Source: Laccaria trichodermophora (lineage: Eukaryota; Basidiomycota; Agaricomycetes; Agaricales; Hydnangiaceae). From it: a DNA stretch of 64,000 bases. Positions 11,726 through 24,271 of the stretch are shown piece after piece (within the stretch, counting starts at the first letter, position 1; every line of letters starts with the position of its first letter). The translations under genes were made by a program, and so were the position numbers. The stretch is taken from the NCBI GenBank assembly GCA_018417955.1, contig JACTVC010000006.1, forward strand, positions 1,364,001-1,428,000. The letters run 5' to 3'. The notes beneath the pieces were generated by a model. That model was given only the letters and a program-made list of their open reading frames with translations, made no database searches and was not told where the DNA came from.

Positions 11726-12594
11726 TAGTGATGCATTGATGGACTTGGGTTACGAGTTATCTTGCTCTTTGCTTAGCTTACATGGTCGTATATTGTTTTG
11801 CTCTCTTCGAATCATAGTAATGTTTTTTGATGGCTGTCTATGGACAAACTTATTCAATCATTGACAGTTCGCAGTGGGCTAGGGCAAGGCTAGCGTGGTT
11901 TCTAGTACTACTCAGTCTTTCAAAAAGAATCAAAGGACTCGGTAACATATGATTGTAAGTAACGAACTTCACCTTGACTTCACCCGACTCTTGTTTTTTT
12001 ACTTGGTTTTTACTCAATTTTTACTACTGAGTGTACGGCGGGAACATCCAGCAAAATGCTTGGTCCATCTCCGTCACGATTCATCGACATCCTCCACCAG
12101 ACATCGAGGAGGAAGAAGCTGTGCATCTGAAAGGCCCTCCCGACGATAGTGGCAGTCTGAAGCTTGATATGCTCGACACCGCACAGCCAAATCTGCCACA
12201 CTACAATGCAATGAATAAATTGGGTGGGCGCGTATCTTGATTTTCGAGCTCATCTTTCACCCATGTCAACAATATTCATAGGGCAAATTCTATACGGACA
12301 TTGGCACGGGCCTTGCTCAGCTCCACCAATTCCTATCCGGAAAACTGCCCCCAGCATTTCGCCAAGACAGCGAAATTTCTATCCAGATTCCGGACAGACC
12401 CAAGTAGTACGGGATTTCAAAACTCTGGATACGGCGTCTGAGGGTACTTTCAGGGGTCCTGGTCCTAGGAAACCAAGTATCGAAATCAGAACAAAGTGAA
12501 AGATAAGTACAGCACTGATGTGGTAATGCAAGTCTATTTTCTATAAATTTGACAGATGTGGACGGTCGCCCATTCCTAACCTTCTTCGCTTTCC
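11726..12594. other. Intergenic, no supported gene
   Basis: Short ORFs only, without recognisable motifs or splice structure. It contains the 3' flank of the membrane-protein gene and the promoter space of the next gene. Confidence 0.6.
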
Positions 12595-14032
12595 ATGTCT
12601 CTGTTCGGGGGAGCCTCCGAGTTCGAAATTAATGGCGGCCAATTCAATTCGACTCGAATTCATGCCACCAACGTCTACTTAGGACCACACACAGACTCTA
12701 TTCAGGGTGACTTGTCCTACTTGTAACGGAAAGATTCGAATCTCTAACTACATGCTTTTCTCGTCTCCAGTGGTCCGCCGGCTCGTTGAAAAAGATGCCG
12801 CTTTGAACCAATACTGCGTTGAAAATGGGACGCTGAAGATACCCAAATTCTCAAAATCGCTTCTACTGCGAGATCTGAGGATAGATTCTAATGCAGGTCG
12901 AATAGGCCAAGGGAGTTGCAGTTTCGACCTTCTAGCACGTTTAGGGCTTTTCCCAGGACAAGATAATGAAGCGCTGGCGGAATATGATGTGGACGTGCGT
13001 TTGGATGCCGTGGTTAGTCGGGGCAGCTGTTATTGTGGGCGGATATCCCGGCACGGCTTCATCTTTTTAGTGAGCAAGTACTTCCAATATGCCTCAATGG
13101 AGGCAACGGGGGGTGGAACTTGCATTGTCCTTTCCACTAGCATCGGTCGATTCAAATGCTATGAAATCGAGGATCGCACTTTCATTCACTTCGACAGCGG
13201 TACCAGGTCATCACACATTGACCTCATAGGAGAGCAGAAACTGGATGAAATTCTTCGGGGGGCCCAAGGACAGTACTTGATCAATGATTCCGATTGGATT
13301 CGTATCACCGACAGAGAACTTGAACGCTTTGCCATAACGCATTTATTCGGCACCCCAAATGCGATCATTTATATGACGGAAGACGCGATGCGGAGGTGGA
13401 TGCGACTATCTACATTCGCCAAGGCCATGATCGAGACTGTCCTCTCCGTAGTGAATGGACTCAGAGAACCCGCAACCTTTACCACGGCGTTGCATAACCT
13501 TCCGAATCTAGATGCTCCGTGGAACGCTGAGGATGTGGCGAACTCGACTCCGCCACAGAGTCTGGCATACTGTATATTGTGGTGCCGTGTATTTTTGCAG
13601 AAAAACCTCACAGGTATGCCTTTTCAATGTGAGTCATTCAACCTTCACGCTGCCAGAATCGTATTTGATGTAGATCCAAAATTTGTAGTTATTGTTGACT
13701 TTTATGCCACGGGCATGAACTATGTGACGGATGCGCACAAACACTATAGGAGTCCTGCAGCAGAGAGGGTCAAACTTATCAAAACGTCTGAAAACCGTTT
13801 CTTGGAGCTACTCAATGAATCTCAGAATGTACACAGTGACACCTCGATTCGACGCGGACTCCAAAATCTGCTTCAGTCTAACAAAAATAATGTCGCTTTG
13901 GTGGTATTTCAGGGAGTTTTGGCGACACTGTTGCGGTGGAACTGTTCGCGAGTTCTGTCACGAGCAAGAGAGGTACCCCATGAGTGGATCCGGTTTCTAG
14001 GAGTCGATGACGACGAGGTATTTATAGGATAG
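12595..14032 (+). CDS. Uncharacterised 457-aa protein with NLR-like N-terminal tag; possible papain-like fold
   Basis: Model: join(12595..12706, 12771..14032). The intron (GTGACT...CTCCAG, 64 nt) contains a CTAAC branch site and both phases match. The first exon encodes MSLFGGASEFEINGGQFN. Short tags of this kind (F-x-x-A-x-x-F-x-I-x-G-G-x-F) are common at the N-terminus of agaric NACHT proteins and other agaric proteins; that comparison is from memory. The main body has no domain I can name with confidence. GQGSCSFDLLARLGLF and later FIHFDSGTRSSHIDL have a Cys ... Asp/His spacing loosely like papain-type deubiquitinases, which is only a suggestion. The C-terminal half is helical. Without the intron the frame would have to start at a non-ATG codon, which supports the two-exon model. 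Confidence 0.6.
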
Positions 14033-14303
14033 TTGTGAGAAGAGGTGGCATCGAAGTGTAGGAAGAGTATATATTTTGGTGGGATAGTAGAATTATACTA
14101 CCAAATTAATGGCAAGCACAGTATCACAGCGGACACCATCCTCAAGGCGTAACTACCAGGCTCTTTGAGGTATTCATAGCTTTGCTGATGTTGCAGTATG
14201 TATTAAATTCTGGGGAGATCTTACGGTACGAAATACATCTGGAATGCCCAAGTTCTTCAATCAGACCCCCATCTTTGCATAATCCAGATTTTGTTCTTGT
14301 TCC
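14033..14303. other. Convergent 3' spacer
   Basis: Short space between two genes that end towards each other. No feature seen. Confidence 0.5.
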
Positions 14304-17176
14304 TCACTCCTCATTATCATCCCCCTCATCCAAGAAACCAACCCCACGCATCCAAAAAGCCTGCCAACACGTCAAACCCACAACGATCCCCGTAACCACA
14401 TCCGCAACCACATACCCCTCCGCAACCTCCATACCCCTCCCAGGCCCCAAAACCAACCCCACCATCACCAACACCCTCAAAAGTTCCATGCCCACGCACA
14501 TCTTGTGCGCACCCGCGAACGTCTGTGAGCGGTGGTTGAAGTATAATTGGAGGATGGTGGAGGCGGTGAAGAGGGGCGAGACGAGCGATCGCACGAGTTT
14601 TTCGAGGAGGAGGTGGGTTGATTCGGGTGTTGGTCCGTTGGGTGCGACGAGATATGTTTGGTCTGGTTTTGCGAAGTGGTAGAGTGCAATTATTGAGATC
14701 ACAAACTAACGTGTAATAAGCGGATTAGAAAGAGGGTATAAAAAAGGTATAGAAAAATAAACCCACCAACCCCTTCAACCTCCACCCAACCTGCTTATCA
14801 AGCCTCACACTCGCTCGCTCCCTATGCGTTGCAGGTGCGAACCACAAAAGTGGCACATACCCCCGCCACCTCACCTCCGCCCTTGTCACCGCCTTCACCA
14901 TCACAAGCGGCAACGCCGTATGAAGAGGGAGGGCCATGACGAAACCCCATAACCACCTTGAAACGCTCCAGTTCTTGCCGTGGCCGTTATAAAGGACGAT
15001 CACGACGTAGTGGAGCGATGCGGAGAAGGCGGAGAGGAGCGTGGCGGGGATGCTTATGCCGATGGTGGATATGCGGGTGTACCAGTAGTGGACCTGGAGG
15101 AGGGTTATGAGGATGTTGAGGATGGTGCTAGGGAATTGGTGTTCGCTGTGATTTTCCAGGAAAACAAAAGATGGGAGGAGGGACGTACTTGACTATTTCG
15201 AGGAAGAATACCCGCCTTGGGTGTATGTTTTCTTCAAATTGGTGTCCATGTAGACCCTCTGGTGATACATACACAATTCAGCCAAAAACAGCCACAGGGA
15301 AGGAATGCTCACGCATAGACTGTGCAGTGCGATGTGCCTTTGCTTTATTATACTCCGTATCCGTCATGTTGTACTCTTGACTTGAGCCCAATGCGTTAGA
15401 GAGTATGATGGTTTGGGGTGAGGCACCAGAGTAGCTGAGTTTCCACGTGAGGTTTACGTACTCTTCGTCTATAGCGAACAGAACGATGAGTTGATCAATT
15501 GGTTTTCGTTGGCGAAAGACCAAATATACCAGGCAACGAAGCACCAACACATTGTTCACGGTTTACCGGCACAGGTGCCAAGTCCTAAACACGCACCACT
15601 CTCAGCCATCATCTCCAAGAAAATCCTTGAAAGAAAAACACAAGAAGCTCACCTTGGGACCCCACGCATCTGCCGTAGCAACAAGATACGGCGCATAAGC
15701 CCACTGCGTTCCACTCCTTCCCGTAGCGTCATCAACGACCTCGAGTTGAAGCCTCGTGTCGCAATTACTATGCGTCAAGAAATGAGACACGCATCATTGC
15801 CAGCCTGATTTTGAGTTGGATGTCGTCGAGACGCACTGTTCGCAGATTGTCAGCTGGAGCCTCATAGAAGGGTCCTTGATAACTTACAGTGTCTGATTTA
15901 AGGTCCTTGTGGAACTTGTTGTATGCTTTGCGGTTGTATAGCTTCGTCATGTCCACGACACGGAGCTGCGTCCTATACTTACACACATATCTGTAAAGAA
16001 CGGTGGAGTGTCGAGCCTCGACACTCCAACACTGTAGGACGCATGTTTGGTTGTGTTTGGCAAGGGCTTCGGAGTAGATACACTGTTTGTAGGCAGACAT
16101 TCGGATCATCATCATCATTCACCTCGAGCATTGCGACCGAGCTCTGAGGAAGTATTCCCATCGGGTCACTCGGCACCTCTCCAACGGATAAAGAAAAGGA
16201 GGAAGTTTACGAACCTTGTCATGATATACGGATGACTCTCTAAGATTGGCTTCCCGGTCGTCGTCGTGAACCCAAACTTCCTGAACAGAGGAGAAGGCGC
16301 TCCCTTTTCATCAGAAACTTCCTCCTCATCTTCATCCTCATCCGAAATTTCATGTTTTGGCGTATCACGGGGTTGCGCACACCGACTATGCATGTTGGCG
16401 AATTCAAGTAGTGGTATCGACACGCCGAACGAGTCAATCGCCTCCTCTACCATCGTTCTTTTATATGCGTCTGGATAAGGTCTCCGCGGCGGGAGGAACA
16501 TGGACGTCGGTAACCATGATGAGTAGTTCGTGAGATTGTCGAGTAGGGATGACGTGGTGGGTATAAGAACAAAAGAAGCGCGTAGATCGTAGTTGCTTAG
16601 TTCCTTGTGTTTACTATACACACAGTAAGCCTCAAAAAGAAAAAAAAGATAGTTGAAGGGGGGGAAGGCAACATACAATATGTTCGTGGGGACGGTCAAC
16701 TCGACCTTTTTCCTCACATGCTTATCCCTCAACTTGAGCCCCATAAACACCTTTCCAGAAAAAATGACCGCCTCATTTACACCCACCTCCTCCTCCTTTT
16801 CCCCGTGTCTATTCCTCATCCACACAGTAGCCAAAACGTCAAACCCCTGCTCCTGATCAATGAGCGGACGCACCACCGCCCCCCTCTCCTTCACCTCGAG
16901 CTCTCCCCACGTCGCATTCTGATATAACCACGGATGAGGCGCCTTCAACCACTTATGTGCGCCCCGGATGTAGGTGGTAAAGGTGACGACGAGGAAGAGG
17001 ACGAGGAAGAGGAGGCCGGTTATAAAGAGGCATTTACACCCTGATCCCCAGGTTGATTTCCGGCGGGGTAAGGGGTCGGGGTTGAGGCTTAGTCTGAGTT
17101 GGCTGTGGGATGTCACGGGGGCGCTGCTGGAAGGAGTCTGTGGTACAGGGGGTGGATCTGTTTTCCCGAGGATCAT
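14304..17176 (-). CDS. Multi-pass membrane protein of unknown function, probable frameshift
   Basis: ATG 17176. Confident exons are 16677..17176, 16211..16613, 16123..16143 (7 codons), 15888..15965 and, at the 3' end, ..14705 to stop 14304. The protein starts with a short Pro-rich cytosolic stretch, then one TM helix (FITGLLFLVLFLVVTFTTYI, about residues 50-69), a long lumenal domain (PLIDQEQGFDVLATVW, NYSSWLP) and a C-terminal bundle of hydrophobic helices (ILNILITLLQVHYWYT, FVMALPLHTALPLVMV, LLRVLVMVGLVLG). Around 15790 the frame for VRLDDIQLKIRLAMMRVSFL and that for THSNCDTRLQLEVVDDATG differ by one base and no intron fits, so there is a frameshift or a sequence error. The junction 15888/15836 is also out of phase by one. 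A decayed copy of the 5' end lies at 24.6 kb. No domain name can be given. Confidence 0.6.
15967..16043. repeat. Nested inverted repeat inside a long intron
   Basis: Within a 157-nt intron (most neighbours are about 50 nt) lies a perfect palindrome with 12-bp arms, tggagtgtcgag / ctcgacactcca around 16002-16027. It is nested inside a second pair, tgcgtccta (15967) and taggacgca (16035). This looks like a small foldback insertion that enlarged the intron. Confidence 0.7.
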
Positions 17177-17224
17177 GGCTGGCCGCCGTGAATTGGAAAG
17201 ACCATCGAGAGGTGCAGGGGGTTT

Positions 17225-17360
17225 AAACCCCAGTGAGAATGGGATCGGAGGTGAACTGAGATAATCCGAGAATTTTCTGATATGAACTGAGGATAGCCAT
17301 AAACCGACCAGGTCAGGTCAGGTCAGATCAGGTCGTAGATTTGCCACCATTCTGAATTCA
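17225..17360 (-). repeat. Upstream region of the membrane-protein gene, partner of 18475-18590
   Basis: Read on the minus strand, this stretch contains attcagaatg, ctcagttcatatcagaaaa and ctccgatcccattctcactg followed by ggtttaaacc. The same words in the same order, with changes, appear on the plus strand at 18475-18590. The two therefore form an imperfect inverted duplication. Confidence 0.6.
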
Positions 17361-18474
17361 ATCTGAGGATTTCTGACACGGCACGTAAAGAATATTCCTC
17401 CCTTCAGAGCGCGTCTGACGTTAGCTGGGGTGAAACGTGCTCCACTGAGGTTATCAGAATCCTTGGGAGAAATTAAAATCATTTTTATTCTCTGGAATAC
17501 TACAGCCTTCCGTACACTACTACTTGCATCGAAGATACAAACCAGCGTCCCTTGCCTGAAGGCAGAGTAAAATAATAAAAAAGTCCCACTTCCGCGGCTC
17601 CGCCTAAACATAATTAGTTGAAGTTCGATCCAAGTTCGATCATTGGAGCATGCCTAATATCGTGTTAGAAGTTCGCCGTGGCAAAGCAGGTTAGTCATTG
17701 ATAAACTCGCCGTGATGATTCCATTCGGTCCACTCGTTGTTATGTGCTAGAATCAAGAACGAGCCTGGGAACCATAATATCAAAGATAATGCGCATATAC
17801 TTACCTTGGGCAGCATTTCATGTGCTTCGGCAGGCTCGCTCCATGAGCAAAGACTAGTATATACACCCCAATGAAACCTTCGGGCTCAAAAAGAAACAAG
17901 CGATACCACCAGATTAGAAACGTCGCACATTGAAGGAAAGACAGACGCACCGTGGCAGCATGCCTCGACACCTAGCAAAGTTGCACATTGCAATCCATTT
18001 TTAGTGTTACTATACACAGACTCGATGGGTTTCTTCCAAATGTTGAGTATGGTGGTGGCCTAAGGAAAGCCTCGGGTTGGATGAGGACGCGATATCCCCC
18101 TTGTCTTCGGGGTTTTGCTGAGCTCTAGGTGGTACTAGGATCGTCAGAGATAGAACACTCGGAGGGGTATTTGGTTTGAATGTTCTTACAATCGGAGACG
18201 CCGAAGAGCTAGGGAAGGTCCAAGCCATGGATGGAGAGGGGATCGTGGTGGAAGAAAGGAAAGAGGCGGTTGGACAAGCTCAATCCGTTCCGGGTCAACT
18301 TGATGTGCTTACATAATTTTGGACTTGGGATTTTTCAAATCTTCATCATGTTTTGAGAGCATTGAAAATACAAAACCTACAGCGAGTTGTCAAAAAAAAA
18401 AAAAGAAGGCCACAATTTTTTTTGTTCTGCTTCATGAGGCTACAAATCGGGAGGTGTGATGACGACTCAATGCT

Positions 18475-18590
18475 GCAATTCAGAATGAGATCAGACCAAA
18501 CCAGTCCAGCTCAGCTGCAGTCGGCAAATCCCAGATCCTTTTCACAATGCTCAGAAAACCTCAGATCCCGTTCTCACTGGGTTTAAACCT
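18475..18590 (+). repeat. Inverted partial copy of the 17.2-kb upstream region
   Basis: Contains attcagaatg, tgctcagaaaacctcagatc and cccgttctcactgg followed by gtttaaacc, matching 17225-17360 in opposite orientation. Confidence 0.6.
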
Positions 18591-20089
18591 TTATATGATA
18601 TGCGGGTTGCGGATGCGACGAGTACGGAAGTGAGGTGCTGATGAACACGGGGAAACAACCCGATTCATCCGACATATACACGCCAAATCGAGTCTGACAT
18701 CAGCTGGATATTGATTGCCGAATATGGCCTGGCTGTTCGTTGCCGATATCCTGAGGTCAGTAATCGGATCACCCGAGGCTGACCACCCTGTAACATCTTG
18801 GCGACATACAAGACACAGTTACAGGATGTCAATGGGATGATTCCAGGATATGCCAGTCTGAGATAACCTGTGGATGGCGTCCCATAGAAATCGACATCGT
18901 TCAATTTGCCTAAGTCCATTGAAACTCCGATACCTTGATGAGAGGCCACCTCATAAGTAACCAAACACACACTCCTCCCACCACCACATCCTTGTCACTG
19001 TCACCACCCTATGTACGCCACCGCCGCCGCACCGTGAGCGCTCACCATTGGCTAAACGACACACAGGCCCTCACATCGACTGCTACATCATGCACTGGAG
19101 GTTCAGCAACAACGGCCACGACATGCCACGTCGTCCATGACGATCACCCCTGCCGCTGCCTCTCCACATCGCCTATCCCCGCTATTGCCCATTCCCACCT
19201 CGCATACAGCAACCACGACGGCAACAATTTGCCAATACCACAACCGGCGGTACCAACTAAACGAGTGCAACACATGGAGAAGACAATGTGGTACGTCAAC
19301 GGTCCCCTCCAGATCCGCCACGTCATCCAGACGGTAACGACGCAAAGTAGTGCAGGTGAGCACATCACAAGCCCCCTCTTTCTCCTTTCTAATAAACACA
19401 ACCCACCCAGTAGCCACTGCAACGCCTGCCAACCACTGCCACGCCGCCTCGCCCTCGGCGCTCGCCACATTCGGTGCTCACGACACGACGCGCCGATGAC
19501 GACAATAACCACAAGACGAAGGGAGACGGACGAACGGACAACGACAACGCGACGTGGTGCCGACGGACGACCACAACGACGGTGGACGATGACGCTAAAA
19601 CCATGAATGCACGGCAGGATATCTGCGTGAACGTGCTGCTTTTCCTATTGTACAATCCTCCATTCAATATCATTGCCCAATTCTCCGTAGTTTTCCTTAT
19701 AACAGGCACTAGATATATCATATATATACTATGTTATTTACTCATCCATTTGCTTATGACTACGGAAATACAATGCTGTTCCCCCCCAAATCCTGAATTT
19801 GAAGCAGATGATATACTTATAATAAGCTATATGGTATGCTGAGACTACCTCCCCAGGTATTTGGTGGATATCATGAACACCAGCTGAGGATATCCTGAGG
19901 CAGATATCCAAAGGATAGCAGACGAGGATAGTTGGAGGTTGTATATGTCCTGGGATATCCTGGGACACCGGAATTCAGTATCCCTGAGTCATCGCTTTGA
20001 TATCCTGGGATATGCCGGCCACATCTGGAAGGTAACATCAATACATCACCAGGAAATATCCCACACGATTGGGCGTGTATAATGCGCTC

Positions 20090-20225
20090 CTTTTGACCTC
20101 TAGCAAGTTTTCATCAAAATACATGTTACTCGCAGAAATGACTCGCAATGTCACCTGTGATGCACAAAACATTGGATCCCAACTTCAATATCGCGATTCA
20201 CGACGCGGGACCATGCGCTCGCAGG
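20090..20225 (+). repeat. Left arm of an inverted repeat flanking the 950-aa gene
   Basis: Contains ccttttgacctctagcaag, ttttcatcaaaataca, actcgcagaaatgactcgc and cgcgggacc. The same blocks occur reverse-complemented at 24272-24385 with scattered substitutions and two short indels. Confidence 0.75.
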
Positions 20226-20550
20226 ATTAACTTGAATGTCTGGTGAATATTGATGATGAGGTTCACGAGGTTAGTCATGAGTACCTGAATGATATATGAA
20301 GTTATAGGTATCAAGTAGATATGATAGTAGAAAGCAAGTCACAGACTTGCAGCATGTGCAGTGCAGATTGAACGAGCGGGTAGGTATGTATGTAGTGGGG
20401 AGCGCAAACGGGAACGAACGACGGCGTGAGTGAGCGAGTGAGCAAGATGATAAAAGAGCGTGTAGCAAAACCGAGAAAGCACGAGACGAGGGGGGGAAAA
20501 AAGCCACAAGAAAGGTCAACGAACCAAAAAAAAAAAACCCAAACCCTCCT

Positions 20551-23450
20551 TCAAAACTTGCCAGGCGGCCAATTCTTCCTAGGCGACGCAAACCGTTCCG
20601 GGATATCAGGAACAGGAGGAACAACCTGCTGTCTCCCCCTCCCTCCACGTCTCTCATCCTCATCACCCCCCAACATAGCCTCAACCCTCTCCAAAAACCT
20701 CTCCCGCGTCTCCTCACTCTTATCAGGATCCAAAATACTATTCCGACTATAAATACTCCCGCTCCATCTCGAGTTCCGATCCCCTCCCCCCGTAGCATAA
20801 GTGTCAGCGAAGGAATAAATGGTATCCCTGTCCCGCGTCCCGTAATACTCCTCCACTGCAAAACTTTCGTGTCCTGCTTTAGGTTTGATAGCTTCGAAGG
20901 AACGTCGTGTTTCAAGTGCCCTTGCGCGAAGGGGGTTGATGAAGTCTGTGTCTGAGTCGGAGTCTTCGAAGCGGTTTAGGACGTCTTTCATGTCTTCTTC
21001 TTCTTCCTCTTCTTCGGGCTCTGCGTGGTATCCCCCCTCGCCTTCATCAGACCTAGACTGATGAGGACGACGCTGAGACTGAGGCTGAGGTTCTGGCCAT
21101 CCCCCAGCAGGAGCCGCATACAAATCGCGATACCGCCTAACATTCACTCGTGCCTCCAACCCCGGTCCAACAACACCATTCGAGTTTGGGTTAGTGCTGG
21201 AGTTCGAGGAATTGGAGCTGGCAGTGGGCAATATAGGACGAGCAGGAAAAGGCAGCTCCCTCCCCCTCTGCATATCCCTATTCACAAGCTGATTAAACTC
21301 CTTCGCACCCCGCTCATGCATCCTCGCCCTCAACTGCGACGTCGTAGGGAACACACCCGCACTCCCTGTCCCTCCTGCCCCATTTCCCCCTCCTTCAACA
21401 GATGAAGGCGGAACAGGCAAAGGACCCACAGGTGGCGGACTAGGCGGCGGTATATCATAATACGCCAAAACACTCGGCGGCGTAATAACATGATGTGAAG
21501 TCTGGGAACTAGAGGGGGAGGGAACGACCCAATCTTCAGAGGGCACTATGTTCAGATGCGTGGGCTTTTCGTGGGCGGCGAAGGGGAAGTGGACGTGTGG
21601 GCTTGGTGGTGGGACTGGAGACGCGGATGGGGGTTGGGTTTGGGTTTGGGTGAAGATGCGTGGGCCGAAGCCGTTTGTGGGTGGGTTGCGTGGTCTTACA
21701 TGTGGGATTGGGGAGGTAATGATGGGTGGGGAAGAGGTAGTAGGTGTAACCATGACATAAGGCGAATCTGGCGATAAAGGTATAGGCGATACGCCTCTCG
21801 ACGAATTGACATAGTGGTTCGAGGGTATAGCATCCAATGACGGCTTCGTCTTCAACCCCTTAACCACATTCAACGGCGCCACAGGGCTAAGAGGGCCATG
21901 CGGGGACGGAGAACGCGTAACAGGGAAAGAAATGGAAGGAGGCTTCAAATGCCCTTGCGCAGAATTAGGCGGGGAGTAAATCATGGAAGACGGAGGCGGC
22001 CCATGCCCATGTGAGTGCGAGTGAGACTGCGAAGTAGAAGTAATCGTCGAGAAACTCCCACTCCCATTCGCATGGGTAGGCGAGAACTGTAAGCCCCTAC
22101 GACGTGTATTTGGATTGGAACCACCAGACGAGCCTGAGCTGGCGGACGAGCGTGAATCGCGGTCTGCCTGCTTTTTGTTGAGGGATGAAAGGACAGATGG
22201 GGAGGTGACGGCGGATACAGGCGAGGAGGTGAGGGCAGAATCGAGGTCGAGCGCGTGCGTTGCGATGGGTGGGAGGCGTTCGGGAGGTGGAAGTACAAGG
22301 CTTGACGCTAGACTCGCACCTGGTGCAAGAATGGGACTTGGATTGGTGGGAGGTATATAAGGAACTGGCGGTGCTCCTGCGCCGGTGATGAATCTACCTG
22401 CGATGGGAAGGGGGACGACTTCCTTTTCCTTGTCCTTTTCCGTTATAGGTGAAGGGACGACGGAGTCCTCCTGAAGGTTTGGTTTTGAGGACTTTGTGCT
22501 TAGTTTGAAAAACCGCGATTTGGACTTTTTGAGAGGCGTTGATAGAGCATCTGTTTCGTATTCTCCACCAATGTTGCCTAGAGAAGATTTAGGCTTGACT
22601 TTCTTTGATTTGGATTTACTATGCTTGATCCCGTCAGTCTCATAGCCAGTCGCATACCCGGAATCCTTGTCCTTTTCCTTGTTGTCCTTGGACGAAGACC
22701 TCGTAACAGCAGAAACCAAGCTCTTCTTCCTCTTCCTCTCTTCCTCTTTGAATTCTTTCTTCTCTTCCTTCAAACGAGCCTTCATCTCCTTCTTCTCATC
22801 AGCCCCTTCCTTTTCCTTTTCCTTCTTCTTATCCTTATCCTTCTTCCTCCCCGCCTCGCTGACGTACCCACCATCACTCTCGTACCCATCTCCGCGGTTC
22901 TTCTTTTTGAGCTTGGCCCGCCCTGAAGGCGTAGTAGGTCGAGGGGGGATTTGGACGGGGACCTCGGGAGAAGTGACGTTACTACCGGCAGCCACGTACG
23001 GCACATCAACCGTGGACGGGACGATGGCAACTCGGGCGCCTTGATGTTTGGGAAATTGGGGATCCCTTGTATCGGAAAGAAAAAGAGGAGTGGGATTGGA
23101 GGCGACGGGAGGTGGAGGTGGACGGTGTGAGAAGGAGGAGGATTCCTCAGAAGTGGCTGATGAGCCGTATGTAAGGCCAGGTGAAGGAACGGGCTCCTGT
23201 GATCAGTCAGTAACTGATGGGTGACGCAGAGGGACGAACAGACCTCTACCTCTTCTTCTTCTTCCTGCAAGGTATTGTTGAACATCCAGTCCGCAACGAC
23301 AGAACTATTTCCTAGGCCAAGTTCAAGTGCAGCATCAAGTACGGAAGCACGCAGGGCATTGGATTCACGGCTCTCTCCTTGAGAGGCTGAAGGAGCCTGG
23401 GGACGGGGTATAGCAGGCTTGGGGCGGGGAAAAGTAAAGGATGGATCCAT
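20551..23450 (-). CDS. Large disordered, low-complexity protein (950 aa), unknown function
   Basis: Two exons: complement(join(20551..23196, 23244..23450)), intron 47 nt (GTCTGT...CACAG), phase 0. ATG 23450 starts MDPSFTFPRPKPAIPRP. A charged Lys/Glu-rich segment (KKDKDKKKEKEKEGADEKKE) is followed by repeated YES/YET-DG motifs (DGYESDGGYVS, TGYETDGIKH, GGEYETDALS), then long Pro/Ser-rich stretches. A more conserved-looking C-terminus contains LNRFEDSDSDTDFINPLRAR and RERFLERVEAMLGG, the latter a likely amphipathic helix. There is no catalytic domain. The repeated Y-E-(S/T)-D-G/A motif might be a short linear interaction motif. The gene lies between two arms of an inverted repeat. Confidence 0.75.
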
Positions 23451-24271
23451 TTTAGCACAGTCAATGTGGGGGGAACTAAACGAATGAATGAGGGGTATGG
23501 ATGGGCGTCCAGAGCGACCTTCCTTTTCCTTATGTAAATGACGGTGTGAGGAGTGAGAGAAGCTTCCTAATAGTGATAGAAGCCGCTACGAGCATAAAAC
23601 CCAAACGCGCGCAGTAAGCGTACGCGAAGAGACAAGGCGAGACGAGAGATGAAAAGCGTTGGAACAAAAATGGAATATTTCCTGTTCTTCATTCCCTCGC
23701 TCGCCAGCACCTCAGTCGTGAGAAAGGTACATTGTCCTAGTTCATCGTCATGGCAATATGTTTATGAATCTCAGTTATCCCGTCGGCCCTGCTTGACCCT
23801 AAGTTGTTGCACTCTCAACCTTGTCTCAACCTCACTCGCTCTTTACCTCGTCGTATTGTCGTCTTGACCTCGCATCAACCTCAACATCGTCTCAATAACC
23901 GTATTTCGCGAAATAGACTCATCGATACATATCCCCCAAGCTCAAACTCAAAAAGGTTACGAGATATCTATATCCGTACCTCTCTTTATTGTCGTCTTTA
24001 CTTCCATCTTCGCTTCCATATACCACCATATACCCAAGCCCAACCTTCATCGACATTTGTGATTGTTCTCCCTTATCCTTTCTTCTCATGTCAGCCAAAT
24101 AGCAACGCGAAATACCGAGCTGGGTGTCCGTAGAAATGGTTCTTCCGATATCGATGAGCGTTATTATTATACCCTCTGGTGCCGACTTCCGACTTTCAGT
24201 GAACATGTTAGCAGCCGCGTTGTTTCGCTGTTAGTCGGCATGGAAAGCTGATGCGCCGGAGAAACAAGGTG
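23451..24271. other. Upstream region of the 950-aa gene
   Basis: Promoter-side space with pyrimidine-rich stretches. ORFs here are short and show no domain. Confidence 0.5.

Larger units (their letters stand above)
17177..20550. other. Gene-poor region, 3.4 kb
   Basis: Only low-quality ORFs, including a His/Thr-rich 223-codon one at 18935-19606 with no domain. Content seen: a run of ggtca words (17310-17335), an inverted partial copy of the 17.2-kb promoter region at 18475-18590, a cluster of gatatcc-type words (18740-18760, 19870-20010), and one arm of an inverted repeat at 20090-20225. Confidence 0.55.

Noticed and set aside
18935..19606. 223-codon plus-strand ORF rich in Thr/His/Ser
   Set aside because: Low-complexity composition, equally long antisense readings, no domain, no splice structure.
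21548..21777. Gly/Trp-rich plus-strand ORFs
   Set aside because: Antisense of the Pro-rich part of the 950-aa protein.
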